Source: UBA3775 sp964584255 (lineage in GTDB: Bacteria > Bacillota > Clostridia > Lachnospirales > Lachnospiraceae). From it: DNA of 64,000 nt. The stretch lies in assembly GCA_964584255.1 (NCBI GenBank), contig CAZOZM010000007.1, positions 54,001 to 118,000 of the forward strand. Direction: 5' to 3'. Position numbers and translations under genes: made by a program. Positions 26,141 through 35,367 of the stretch are shown piece by piece; the stretch's first letter is position 1, and each line of letters opens with the position of its first letter. The notes under the pieces were generated by a model, which was given only the letters and a program-made list of their open reading frames with translations, was not told where the DNA came from and searched no databases.

Positions 26141-27310
26141 ATGAAAAAGGTATTGGTTACGGTGATAATGTGTATGGGAATGTTGTTGGCAGCATGTGGC
26201 AACGATAAGAGTTCAGAAAACAAAGCCGAAAGTAATGAAGAAAATGGAGCTGTTTCTTATGTGGGAGAGTTTAGTTCGGACGAATTTGAAACTGCGCAGT
26301 TGTCAGTAGAAAATATGGTTATCGGATGGAATATCGGTAACAGCCTTGACAGTTATATGTCAAGTGCGGAAGGAAAAACGCCAAAGGAATTTGAAACGAT
26401 GTGGGGAAATCCGGTTACGGATCCTAAACTTATTAAGGCTTTAAAGGAAGAAGGATTTAATGCAATAAGAATTCCGATAACATGGCTGCAAAATGTAGAT
26501 GAAAATGGTAAAATAAACGAGGAATGGCTGGCCCGCATTCAGGAAGTGGTCGAATATGTGCTGGCAGAAGATATGTATTGTATAATAAACGTGCATCATG
26601 ATACAGGCGGTGGTGATGAAGCATGGCTTAGAGCTGATTTGGATAATTATAATGAAATCAGTGAAAGGTATGCAGATTTGTGGACACAGATAGCAGAATA
26701 TTTTAAGGGATATAATGATCATCTGCTTTTCGAATCATTCAATGAGATACTGGATGCTAAATCAAACTGGGGCGGTTCAACTGCAGAAAGCTATGCTGCT
26801 GTTAATTTCTTAAATCAGACATTTGTTGATACCATAAGGGCAACAGGCGGAAATAATGCATACAGAAATATTATCTGCAACACCTATGGTGCATCATCTG
26901 CAAACTCGCAGGTTTCCGGATTTTCCGTTCCTGAGGACAGCGCAGAAAACCATCTTATAAGTGAAGTACATATTTATGATCCGGGTGAGTTCTGCAATGG
27001 TCAGAGAGAAGATTGGACGGAAGATGATAAGTTTGTGCTGGATACGATTTTTGAAAGATTAAGTGAAAAAATCATAGAAGCACAGGGTACACCGATGATT
27101 GTCGGAGAGTTTGGTGCTAAAAATGCAGATAATGAAGAGGCACGGGCGGAATATGCGGCATATTTTGTAAAGAAGGCAGCAGAGTATGGAATCACCTGCT
27201 TTTGGTGGGATGACGGACATGACGAATCAATGGGAATAATAAACAGAAGAAATTTTATTATAACCATGCCTGTGCTGTGTGACAGTATGACAGAAGCAGC
27301 AAGTGAGTAG
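26141..27310 (+). CDS. Glycoside hydrolase family 5 lipoprotein (endoglucanase-like)
   Basis: A 389-residue cell-surface glycosidase. The lipoprotein signal ends in LLAAC (Cys20), then a Glu/Asn/Ser linker leads to a GH5 TIM barrel from about residue 55. The catalytic acid/base is Glu202 in SFNEILD and the nucleophile Glu323 in VGEFGAK; NVHHDTGGG and GWNIGNSLDSY are also typical of GH5 subfamilies with endo-beta-1,4-glucanase, xyloglucanase or mannanase activity. The exact substrate cannot be told. It faces outside on its lipid anchor and heads the rhamnose island, with a promoter box shared with rhaB. Confidence 0.88.
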   Translation: MKKVLVTVIMCMGMLLAACGNDKSSENKAESNEENGAVSYVGEFSSDEFETAQLSVENMVIGWNIGNSLDSYMSSAEGKTPKEFETMWGNPVTDPKLIKALKEEGFNAIRIPITWLQNVDENGKINEEWLARIQEVVEYVLAEDMYCIINVHHDTGGGDEAWLRADLDNYNEISERYADLWTQIAEYFKGYNDHLLFESFNEILDAKSNWGGSTAESYAAVNFLNQTFVDTIRATGGNNAYRNIICNTYGASSANSQVSGFSVPEDSAENHLISEVHIYDPGEFCNGQREDWTEDDKFVLDTIFERLSEKIIEAQGTPMIVGEFGAKNADNEEARAEYAAYFVKKAAEYGITCFWWDDGHDESMGIINRRNFIITMPVLCDSMTEAASE

Positions 27311-27316
27311 TGTAAA

Positions 27317-27350
27317 CAGCAGGAGTGTATTCATTCCTGCTGATTGTTTA
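27317..27350 (+). terminator. Possible weak terminator after GH5
   Basis: An 8-bp perfect stem (CAGCAGGA with TCCTGCTG) with a 10-base loop, followed by ATTGTTTATT. The T-run is poor, so read-through into the GH78 gene is likely. Confidence 0.45.
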
Positions 27351-27371
27351 TTAAGACAGGGAGATGTATTT

Positions 27372-30300
27372 ATGCAGACAGATCATAAAAAAACCGTAAT
27401 TAAGGAGTTCCTCTTAAATGACGAAAAAAATCCTCTGGGAATAGATATGGTAAATCCGTTTTTTTCCTGGAAATATGAATCCGATAAAAGGGAGCTGAGG
27501 CAAAAAAACTACAGGATCACGGTTGGTACGGAACCGGGAGCGTGTGATATGTGGGACAGTGGCATAATCGTTGGTGCAATGGCGGTTAATGTCAGATATG
27601 AAGGAAAGAGTCTTGCCCCTTGTACATCATATTTTGCCGATGTGTATACAGAAACATTAAACGGTGACGTGAGTCACGGCAGTATGCAATTTGAAACCGG
27701 TTTGATGGATAAAGGATATGGGGCATGGAATGGGGCCGAGTGGATAGGTGCTCCGGAGTATTATCTTTCGTCAGATTATATAGGCATATTTTCAATGACT
27801 TCGGCCATGAAAATTAAGAGCGGGACAAAGGCAGGTCTTGTTTTAGGTGCGGATGATTTTCGTCTGTCGGACAGAGAAAAAAATGAGTATCTCATAGAAG
27901 GCAGAAACTACATATATTATGAGATTGATATTTCAAAGGAACCTGCAGTGCTTAACATTTTCCGTGTGGGATATCATCCTGATGACAGGGAAGATGTTCC
28001 GTTTGCTGTCGTGGATTTAGGCGGATTTATTAATGCGGAAAATATGCATGAATTTCATAAAATCAAACTGGATGTAACGGGAAACAATATAAGATTTTTT
28101 ATGGATGACAGGGAAGCAGATTACAGACAGATTAATCCGCTTGGAGAAAATGATGTGGTTACTTTTCCCAGAATGTGCAGCATAGGATACGGTGCAGATG
28201 CAGAAACAGAGGCATATTTTGACGGAATCAGACTCAGGTTCTTAAGAGAACCGGCTCAGATGTTTTATGAAAAGGACACGGAGAAAGGAATCTGTATTAA
28301 GTCCGGCAGCGAACGCATGTTAAAAGTGTTTAAACCGGATTGCCACTCACTTCCTATGTTCAGACGGGATTTTACCGTAAGAGGTAGAGTCAGAAGAGCA
28401 AGACTTTATGCGGTATCAAGAGGAATCTACGATTGTAGAATAAACGGACTCGAAGTGACGGATACAAGGCTTAATCCGGGAGCGGGTCATTATGACAGAC
28501 ATTTATACTACCAGACATATGATATAACAAAGTTGATTAATGTCGGAGAAAACGGTATTGGATTTACACTTTCTTCCGGGTGGTGGAACGGTGCTCAAAC
28601 CTTTGTGCTTGCATGTTTTAATTTCTGGGGCGATAAGGAAAGTCTGATGGCAAGAGTGGTTATAGATTATGAGGACGGAAGGTGCGATGAGTTTGTAACC
28701 AATTGCAGTGATTGGGACTATTATGGTGAGGGCCCGTTCAGGTTTTCAGGTTTATATTATGGGGAGTATTATGACGCCGGAAAGGATGAAATCTATAGAG
28801 ATTTTTCAAAGCCGGGATTTAGTATTGATGGGATGAAGAAGCCGGTAAAAACAGATACAGTTCCTCTGGATTCCTATGATGCACTTCCGGGATTCTTCAG
28901 GACATATCCGGAGGTGAATCATCGTGAGCCTGAGCTTTGTGGAAACTTTTTTACTGCGGTAAGAGTAGTTGAGAAGCTGACGGCAAAAACTGTATGCAGT
29001 CCGGCTGAGGGAGTATATATTTATGATCTTGAGCAGGAGATTGCAGGCGTACCTGAAATAAGATTCCATGGCGAAAAGGGTGAAAAGGCAATAATCAGAT
29101 ATGGAGAAATGCTTTATCCGCCATTGGAAGAATATGGAGAACTTTCAGGAAGACTTTTACAGGCAAATCTGCGTGATGCAACAAGTATAGATACTTTTAT
29201 ACTTTCAGGTAATCCGGATACGGATGTATTTTGTCCGAAATTTACTTTTCACGGTTACAGATATATTGAAATATCAGGTGTGAAAAATGCACCGGAGGTA
29301 TCAGACGTATGCAGTTTGCAACTTTCAAGTGTTAAGGAGATTACCGGAAAACTTCATACAGATAATGAATTGTGCAACAGGTTTTTTGAAAATGTGAAAT
29401 ATAGTCAGCTTTGTAATTTTATCAGCATTCCTACAGACTGTCCTCAGCGAAACGAAAGAATGGGATGGACGGGAGATGCTCATGTTTTCTGCCGTACGGC
29501 ACTGTATCAGGCACAATTGAGAAATTTCTTCTTAAAGTATGCGGAATGTATAGAAGACTGTCAGGAAGCGGATGGAAATCTTCCGGACGTTGCACCGGTA
29601 GGCGGAGGATTTGGCGGTATAACTTACGGCTGTGCAATGTTTGTAATTCTTGACGAGTTATACCGGTTTTATGGTGAAACAGATGCGATTGTTCGTTTTT
29701 ATCCGGCAATGGAAAAATATATGAAATATCTTGAAGCAAAGGGACTTCCGTCTTTGGAATTCTCATGTCCGATAGACGATTGGCTGGCACCTGAACATAC
29801 GGACAGTTCACTGGTCTGGAATGCTTTTTATGGAAGAATCTGTATGCTTATGAGTCAGCTTTCGGGTATTATCGGCAGGAAACGTGAGGAAGAATACTAT
29901 CATGGACTTTATGAGAAAACCATGAGGTTCTGGATGGAGAACTTTGTAGACGCGCAAAGCGGGAAAACAAAATGTGATACACAGGGCAGTTATTCCATAG
30001 GCCTTAAGGCCGGCATGTTTGACGGTAAAACAAAGCAGGCAGCCGCCGGTCATCTCGAGCGCAAGGTACGGGAAGCGGGATATACACTTACTACCGGATT
30101 TTTCGGAACAGAGTCAATTTTGACAATGTTGAGTGAAGGAGGTTATAATGAAACTGCATACAGGCTTATGACCTCCACGGCATTCCCGGGATGGCTGTAT
30201 CCCGTTACTCAGGGGGCAACGACAATATGGGAGCGTTGGGACGGATTTACACATGAAAAAGGATTTGGCGGGCTGTGTTCAATGAACAGTTTCAATCACT

Positions 30301-30620
30301 ATTCCTTTGGCTGTGTTTTGAACTGGTTTTATGAATATATTTTGGGAATAAGACAGGAAGGCAGTCATTTTGTAATCAGACCTGTTTTTGTCGGATTTGG
30401 CGAGGCTGATGGCGGATTTGAAACACCGTATGGAAGGATTGAAGCGGGATATGAATACCACAAAGAAGAAAAAGTGATAGTATTCAGATGCCACATTCCG
30501 GAAAACAGTGATGCAGAGATCGTTCTTCCGGGAATACGGAAAATGGCCGGCAGCGGTGACTATGAATTCCGTATAAAAAACAGTCTTGGTAATTTTATGA
30601 TGCTCAGTCTGGATAAGTAA
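27372..30620 (+). CDS. Alpha-L-rhamnosidase, GH78
   Basis: A 1082-residue GH78 enzyme. The N-terminal fibronectin-like domain (NPLGIDMVNPFFSWKYES), beta-sandwich domains, the rhamnosidase N-domain near residues 340-520 and the (alpha/alpha)6 catalytic barrel from about 660 are in the usual order. Catalytic candidates are Glu695 and Asp702 in NERMGWTGD and Glu954 in WERWDG. No signal peptide is present, so it acts inside the cell on imported rhamnosylated oligosaccharides or glycosides and releases L-rhamnose for RhaABD. The ATG at 27372 follows GGGAG; the frame extends 23 codons upstream over the GH5 stop, without a binding site. Confidence 0.93.
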   Translation: MQTDHKKTVIKEFLLNDEKNPLGIDMVNPFFSWKYESDKRELRQKNYRITVGTEPGACDMWDSGIIVGAMAVNVRYEGKSLAPCTSYFADVYTETLNGDVSHGSMQFETGLMDKGYGAWNGAEWIGAPEYYLSSDYIGIFSMTSAMKIKSGTKAGLVLGADDFRLSDREKNEYLIEGRNYIYYEIDISKEPAVLNIFRVGYHPDDREDVPFAVVDLGGFINAENMHEFHKIKLDVTGNNIRFFMDDREADYRQINPLGENDVVTFPRMCSIGYGADAETEAYFDGIRLRFLREPAQMFYEKDTEKGICIKSGSERMLKVFKPDCHSLPMFRRDFTVRGRVRRARLYAVSRGIYDCRINGLEVTDTRLNPGAGHYDRHLYYQTYDITKLINVGENGIGFTLSSGWWNGAQTFVLACFNFWGDKESLMARVVIDYEDGRCDEFVTNCSDWDYYGEGPFRFSGLYYGEYYDAGKDEIYRDFSKPGFSIDGMKKPVKTDTVPLDSYDALPGFFRTYPEVNHREPELCGNFFTAVRVVEKLTAKTVCSPAEGVYIYDLEQEIAGVPEIRFHGEKGEKAIIRYGEMLYPPLEEYGELSGRLLQANLRDATSIDTFILSGNPDTDVFCPKFTFHGYRYIEISGVKNAPEVSDVCSLQLSSVKEITGKLHTDNELCNRFFENVKYSQLCNFISIPTDCPQRNERMGWTGDAHVFCRTALYQAQLRNFFLKYAECIEDCQEADGNLPDVAPVGGGFGGITYGCAMFVILDELYRFYGETDAIVRFYPAMEKYMKYLEAKGLPSLEFSCPIDDWLAPEHTDSSLVWNAFYGRICMLMSQLSGIIGRKREEEYYHGLYEKTMRFWMENFVDAQSGKTKCDTQGSYSIGLKAGMFDGKTKQAAAGHLERKVREAGYTLTTGFFGTESILTMLSEGGYNETAYRLMTSTAFPGWLYPVTQGATTIWERWDGFTHEKGFGGLCSMNSFNHYSFGCVLNWFYEYILGIRQEGSHFVIRPVFVGFGEADGGFETPYGRIEAGYEYHKEEKVIVFRCHIPENSDAEIVLPGIRKMAGSGDYEFRIKNSLGNFMMLSLDK

Positions 30621-30691
30621 GAACGGTTGGATATTTTAATGAAATCTCTTCGACTGTGTGCATTATGTTATGTTTTAAAAGGAGAAAAGAG

Positions 30692-31645
30692 ATGAATAAG
30701 GACCTTTTAAACCAGCTTGCCGTAATCTCTGAAGAGGAGCAGAGACTGCTTGACGGCAAGGAACTTGATAGAGGTATTTATATGCCGCCGGAGTCAATGG
30801 AGATTGATGCGGGGCAGCTCTTAGATGACGGAAAACTTATAACGGTAAGACCGCATACACGGTTTGTAAGTTTTCCGCCTCATACGCATAATTATGTGGA
30901 GCTTGTCTATATGTGCAAGGGTGAAACGCTACACCGGCTTAACGGAACTGAAGTGAGGATAAAAGAGGGTGAGCTGCTTTTTCTGAATCCGAATACGGTG
31001 CAGGAAATCAGTGCTGCCGGCAAGGATGACATTGCCATAAACTTTATAATCCTCCCGGAGTTTTTTGATACCACGTTGAAGATGATTGGCGGCGAAGAAA
31101 ATCAATTAAGGGATTTTCTGGTAGGTGTATTAAAAAGCTCAAGGTCGGGTATCGGTTATCTTCACTTTAAAGTAAGCGATGTCCTGCCTATACAGAACCT
31201 TGTTGAGAACCTTATATGGACGTTGGTTAATAAACAGGTAAACAAACGAAGCATTAATCAGTATACAATGGGAGTTCTTTTTCTCCAGCTGATGAATTAT
31301 ACTGATAAGGTTGACATGGGAAATGACATGAGTGAGCAGAAGGTAATGCTTTCCGTTTTGAGATATGTTGAGGAAAATTATCGAGAGGGAGAACTTACAA
31401 ATCTTGCGGAAATGATGCACTATGATTTGAGTTGGCTGAGCAGGCTGATAAAAAAACAGACGGGTAAAACATTCACTGAGCTTATGCAGGTTAAAAGGCT
31501 TAATCAGGCAGCATTTCTTCTGAAATCAACAAATCTTACGGTGGTGGATGTGTGCCAGAGGGTAGGATATGAAAACATAAGTTATTTTCACAGACTGTTT
31601 AACAAAGCCTTTGGAATGACGCCGAAAAATTACAGGGACAATTAA
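30692..31645 (+). CDS. AraC family transcriptional regulator
   Basis: A 317-residue regulator. An N-terminal cupin-type sensor domain (about residues 40-130, with FPPHTHNYVELVYMCKG) is followed by a C-terminal AraC DNA-binding domain with two helix-turn-helix motifs (LTNLAEMMHYDLSWLSRLIK and VVDVCQRVGYENISYFHRLF). The ATG at 30692 follows AAAGGAG; upstream in-frame codons have no site. It sits between GH78 and rhaBAD, so it probably senses rhamnose or a derivative and activates the rhaB and GH5 promoters, which share a box. It is not close to E. coli RhaS by eye, so no symbol is given. Confidence 0.9.
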   Translation: MNKDLLNQLAVISEEEQRLLDGKELDRGIYMPPESMEIDAGQLLDDGKLITVRPHTRFVSFPPHTHNYVELVYMCKGETLHRLNGTEVRIKEGELLFLNPNTVQEISAAGKDDIAINFIILPEFFDTTLKMIGGEENQLRDFLVGVLKSSRSGIGYLHFKVSDVLPIQNLVENLIWTLVNKQVNKRSINQYTMGVLFLQLMNYTDKVDMGNDMSEQKVMLSVLRYVEENYREGELTNLAEMMHYDLSWLSRLIKKQTGKTFTELMQVKRLNQAAFLLKSTNLTVVDVCQRVGYENISYFHRLFNKAFGMTPKNYRDN

Positions 31646-31654
31646 ATGCAAACA

Positions 31655-31720
31655 GTGCAAATAAGGACATCTTTTTACGACAAAAGGTGTCCTTTTTAAT
31701 TTGTTTTTAAAGTCTATAAT
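31655..31720 (+). promoter_or_regulatory. Activator-type promoter of rhaBAD with 21-bp direct repeat
   Basis: The box GTGCAAATAAGGACA (31655-31669) matches the GH5 promoter exactly. AAGGacatCTTTTT at 31663-31676 and AAGGtgtcCTTTTT at 31684-31697 form a direct repeat with a 21-bp period, and the second copy ends on the -35 position. TATAAT at 31715-31720 is the -10, 46 bases after the box. Two helical turns between copies suit an AraC-type protein. Confidence 0.65.
31663..31700 (+). terminator. Terminator-like hairpin after the araC-type gene
   Basis: AAGGACATCTTTT can pair with AAAAGGTGTCCTT (one T-G pair), followed by TTTAATTT. The same bases form the direct repeat described for the rhaB promoter, so this stretch may act both as terminator and as operator. 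Confidence 0.6.
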
Positions 31721-31751
31721 TTAGTTTAAATAAAACAGTGGAGGAGGAAAC

Positions 31752-33167
31752 ATGGGATATCATCTTGCAATAGACATAGGCGCATCCGGCGGAAGGCATA
31801 TTCTCGGCCGGGTTGAAAATGGAAAAATGTATACCGAAGAAGTATACCGCTTTGAAAATAAGGTCATAAAAAGGAATGGTCATCTGTGTTGGGAAACGGA
31901 GCGGCTGTTTCAGGAAATTCTGAATGGAATGAGAGTGTGCGGTCGGGATTACAATGTTCCGGAAACGGTGTCCATTGATACCTGGGGAGTGGATTTTGTC
32001 CTTATTGATTCAGATGGAAAGATAGTCGGAGATACCGTTTCATACAGGGACGGACGAACGGACGGGGCAGACCGGATTCTGGATAAGTATATGAGTGAAC
32101 AGGAAGTCTATTCGCTGACAGGAATTCAGAAGCAGAAATTCAATACGATTTATCAGCTTCTCGTGCTTAAGGAGTCAGCATCCGGTGAATTGGAAAAAGC
32201 GGATGCCATGCTGATGATGCCGGACTATTTTAATTATCTGCTGACCGGAGTGAAAAAACAGGAGTATACGAATGCAACGACAACTCAGCTCATCAATCCC
32301 GTAACACATGATTGGAATACCGGACTCATAAAGAAACTTGGTTTTCCGGAAAAGATTTTTATGCCGGTGAACACGGCGGAAACGTCACTGGGGAGATTAA
32401 AGAGCGAAATTGTTTCACTGACAGGGTTTGATACGGAGGTAGTGCTTTCAGCATCACATGATACGGCTTCGGCAGTTATGTCTGTTCCTTGTGAAGAGGA
32501 ATGTCTTTTTATAAGTTCGGGTACATGGTCGCTTATGGGAACGGAGCGAAGAAATGCTGAACTTTCCGAAGCTTGCAGGCAGCATAATTTTACGAATGAA
32601 GGCGGCTACGAATACAGATTCAGGTTTTTAAAGAACATAATGGGACTTTGGATGATTCAAAATGTCAGAAGAGAATTGAAAAACAGGTATTCTTTTGCTG
32701 ACTTGTGTATTCTTGCGGAAGAATCTACTTTTGATGCATTGGTTGACTGCAATGACGGACGTTTCCTTGCACCGGAATGTATGATTGACGAAATAAAGAG
32801 TTATCTCATGGAAAAAGGAAGTGTGGTTCCGGAAACAGCAGGGGACATTGCACGAGTAGTATATCGCAGCCTTGCAGTCTGTTATGCCGAAACGGCAAAG
32901 GAAACGGAAATGATAACAGGAAGAAGATATGATTCGATACATATTATCGGAGGCGGAGCTAATGCAGATTATCTGAGCAGACTTACGGCAGAATATTCGG
33001 GCAGGACTGTTTTTGCCGGTCCGGTAGAAGCTACTGCAATAGGAAATCTTACTGCACAGATGATTTGCAGTGGGGAAATAGAAAATCTGGATGAGGCCAG
33101 AAAAATTATCAGGAGATCTTTTGAAATAAAAACTTTTGAAAAGGATGGAGGTAAGTATGATAATTAA
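31752..33167 (+). CDS. rhaB: Rhamnulokinase
   Basis: A 471-residue FGGY-family sugar kinase that phosphorylates L-rhamnulose at O1 with ATP. The N-terminal LAIDIGASGGRHILG phosphate loop, SIDTWGVDFVLID substrate motif, SHDTASAVMSVP and the C-terminal HIIGGGANADYLSRL are typical of RhaB rather than xylulo- or glycerol kinase. GGAGGAGG lies before the ATG. Its last 11 bases overlap rhaA, showing a tight operon. Confidence 0.95.
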   Translation: MGYHLAIDIGASGGRHILGRVENGKMYTEEVYRFENKVIKRNGHLCWETERLFQEILNGMRVCGRDYNVPETVSIDTWGVDFVLIDSDGKIVGDTVSYRDGRTDGADRILDKYMSEQEVYSLTGIQKQKFNTIYQLLVLKESASGELEKADAMLMMPDYFNYLLTGVKKQEYTNATTTQLINPVTHDWNTGLIKKLGFPEKIFMPVNTAETSLGRLKSEIVSLTGFDTEVVLSASHDTASAVMSVPCEEECLFISSGTWSLMGTERRNAELSEACRQHNFTNEGGYEYRFRFLKNIMGLWMIQNVRRELKNRYSFADLCILAEESTFDALVDCNDGRFLAPECMIDEIKSYLMEKGSVVPETAGDIARVVYRSLAVCYAETAKETEMITGRRYDSIHIIGGGANADYLSRLTAEYSGRTVFAGPVEATAIGNLTAQMICSGEIENLDEARKIIRRSFEIKTFEKDGGKYDN

Positions 33168-34416
33168 GGAAAGATATGAAGAAGCAAAGAAAATATATGA
33201 GCAGTTTGGGGTAGATACCGATAAGGCTTTGGAAAAGCTGGCGGGTGTTCCGGTTTCAATTCATTGCTGGCAGGGAGATGATGTAACGGGATTTGACGGA
33301 GACGGAGTGCTCAGCGGGGGAATTCAGGCAACAGGGAATTACCCGGGAAAGGCAACATCACCGGCAGAACTTATGTCGGATTTAGAGAAGGTAATCGAGC
33401 TTGTACCGGGACGTCATAAGCTGAATCTGCATGCAAGTTATGCGATCGGCAGACCGGGCGAGAAAATAGAGAGAGACAATCTTTTGCCGGAGCATTTTTC
33501 GGAATGGGTTAAATTTGCGGTGAAACACGGGATGGGAATTGATTTCAATCCGACACTTTTTTCCCACTATATGGTTAAGGACGGACTTACCCTTTCAAGT
33601 CCTGAAAAGGAAGTGAGAGATTATTGGATAAGGCATTGCAAGTGTTGTATTAAAATATCTGAATACTTTGCCAGGGAAACAGGAGAGCCATGTGTTATGA
33701 ACATATGGATACCGGATGGATTTAAAGATATCCCGGCTGACAGACTTGCACCAAGAAGACGTTTTAAGGAAAGTCTTGATGAAATACTTTCAATTGATTA
33801 TGACAAAACAAAGGTATTTCCTGCACTTGAATCAAAGGTTTTCGGAATAGGTGTTGAGTCATATACGGTTGGCAGTTCTGAATTCTGTATCAATTATGCG
33901 GCAGTAAACAACCTTGTTCCGCTGATGGATAACGGTCATTATCATCCTACCGAGATGGTTTCCGATAAGATTTCATCAATGCTTCTTTTCTTTGACAGGC
34001 TGGCATTACACGTTACAAGGCCGGTGAGATGGGACAGCGATCATGTTGTGCTTTTTGATGATGAGACAAGAGCGATATGTAACGAAATTGTTGCCAATGA
34101 TGCTCTGGATAAAGTATTTATCGCATCGGATTATTTTGACGCGGGTATGAATCGTATCAGTGCATGGACTGTAGGTCTCAGAAATATTCAGAAGGGGTTA
34201 CTAAATGCACTTCTTACTCCTCAGGCTGAACTTAAAAAACTGCAGGAATGTGGTGATAAAACCAAGCTTATGGCAATGCAGGAAGAATTGAAAACAATGC
34301 CGTTTGGTGATGTGTGGAATTATTACTGTTTTAAGCAGAATGTTCCGGAAGGAATGCAGTGGTTTGATGAAGTAAAGAGGTATGAAGAGGAGATACTTTC
34401 AAAACGCAATGCTTAA
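33157..34416 (+). CDS. rhaA: L-rhamnose isomerase
   Basis: A 419-residue TIM-barrel isomerase that converts L-rhamnose to L-rhamnulose with Mn2+ or Zn2+. The protein is full length for the RhaA family; ligand-bearing segments such as FPALESKVFG, LMDNGHYHPTE and WDSDHVVLFDDE are visible. The ATG at 33157 follows GGAGG and overlaps the rhaB stop; upstream in-frame codons lie inside rhaB. rhaD follows after a 126-base gap that holds a stem-loop. Confidence 0.96.
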   Translation: MIIKERYEEAKKIYEQFGVDTDKALEKLAGVPVSIHCWQGDDVTGFDGDGVLSGGIQATGNYPGKATSPAELMSDLEKVIELVPGRHKLNLHASYAIGRPGEKIERDNLLPEHFSEWVKFAVKHGMGIDFNPTLFSHYMVKDGLTLSSPEKEVRDYWIRHCKCCIKISEYFARETGEPCVMNIWIPDGFKDIPADRLAPRRRFKESLDEILSIDYDKTKVFPALESKVFGIGVESYTVGSSEFCINYAAVNNLVPLMDNGHYHPTEMVSDKISSMLLFFDRLALHVTRPVRWDSDHVVLFDDETRAICNEIVANDALDKVFIASDYFDAGMNRISAWTVGLRNIQKGLLNALLTPQAELKKLQECGDKTKLMAMQEELKTMPFGDVWNYYCFKQNVPEGMQWFDEVKRYEEEILSKRNA

Positions 34417-34430
34417 AATGATTATATGAG

Positions 34431-34458
34431 CCTGTTCTGTCTGATGACAGAGAGCAGG
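34431..34458 (+). other. Stem-loop between rhaA and rhaD
   Basis: CCTG-TTCTGTC pairs with GACAGAG-AG-CAGG around a TGAT loop. No T-run follows, so it is more likely an mRNA-stability or processing element than a terminator. Confidence 0.35.
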
Positions 34459-34542
34459 AAAGAGGAAGAAAAACATAGGATGACTTATTGCATATATGTG
34501 GAAGTTATAAACAATAAAGTTTTTTATGGAGGCATTAATAAA

Positions 34543-35367
34543 GTGGAAGTAATGAAATTAGATGCGGTCAGAAATTTCATCAGGATGGCTGATGACGGAT
34601 GGAAACAGGGATGGCATGAGAGAAACGGCGGTAATCTTACATACCGATTAAAAAGTGAGGAAGTTGAATTGATAAAAGAAGCTCTTGACGGTTCCGGCAG
34701 GGAGATGGAAATCGGTACGAGAGTCCCGGGACTTGCAGGTGAGTATTTTATTGTTACCGGCAGTGGCAGGTATTTTAGGAATGTAGCAGACAGGCCGGAA
34801 GAATCAATGGGAATCATCCGTGTTAATGATGACGGAACAAAGTATCGTATTTTGTGGGGGCTTAATAATGGCGCAAGACCTACAAGCGAGCTTCCGACAC
34901 ATTTTCTTAATCATGAAGTGAAAAGAAAAAAAAGTGATGAATACAGAGTGGTATATCATGCACATACAACAAATGTGATTGCCCTTACATTCGTACTGCC
35001 GCTTGAGGACAGGGTTTTTACACGTGAGCTTTGGGAAATGGCTACGGAATGTCCTGTTGTATTTCCGGATGGAATAGGTGTGGTTGAATGGGAAGTACCG
35101 GGTGGAAGTGTAATAGCGGAAAAGACAGCCATATTAATGGAGAAATATGATGCGGTTGTTTGGGCACATCATGGACTTTTTTGTGCGGGAAAGGATTTTG
35201 ATGAGACCTTCGGTCTGATGCATACGATTGAAAAATCAGCAGAGATTCTAGTAAAGGTCATGTCCATCACCGGGAAAAAGAGACAGACCATTACTCCGCA
35301 GAATTTCAGGGACATTGCAAAGGATTTTAACGTTAGTATAAGTGAGGAGTTTTTGTATGAAAAATAA
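34543..35367 (+). CDS. rhaD: Rhamnulose-1-phosphate aldolase
   Basis: A class II aldolase of 274 residues, exactly the length of E. coli RhaD, that splits L-rhamnulose 1-phosphate into dihydroxyacetone phosphate and L-lactaldehyde. The WHERNGGNLTYRL opening, YHAHTTNVIAL zinc-site histidines and WAHHGLFCAG are conserved. The open frame reaches back to 34426, but GTG 34543 with GGAGG at 34528-34532 (10-base spacing) gives the family's normal N-terminus. Its stop overlaps the next glycosidase gene by 11 bases. Confidence 0.92.
   Translation: MEVMKLDAVRNFIRMADDGWKQGWHERNGGNLTYRLKSEEVELIKEALDGSGREMEIGTRVPGLAGEYFIVTGSGRYFRNVADRPEESMGIIRVNDDGTKYRILWGLNNGARPTSELPTHFLNHEVKRKKSDEYRVVYHAHTTNVIALTFVLPLEDRVFTRELWEMATECPVVFPDGIGVVEWEVPGGSVIAEKTAILMEKYDAVVWAHHGLFCAGKDFDETFGLMHTIEKSAEILVKVMSITGKKRQTITPQNFRDIAKDFNVSISEEFLYEK

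Noticed and set aside
30653..30675. Third copy of the rhamnose box upstream of the araC-type gene
   Set aside because: Only TGTGTGCA and a few scattered bases agree; the AAGGACA core and the direct repeat are missing.
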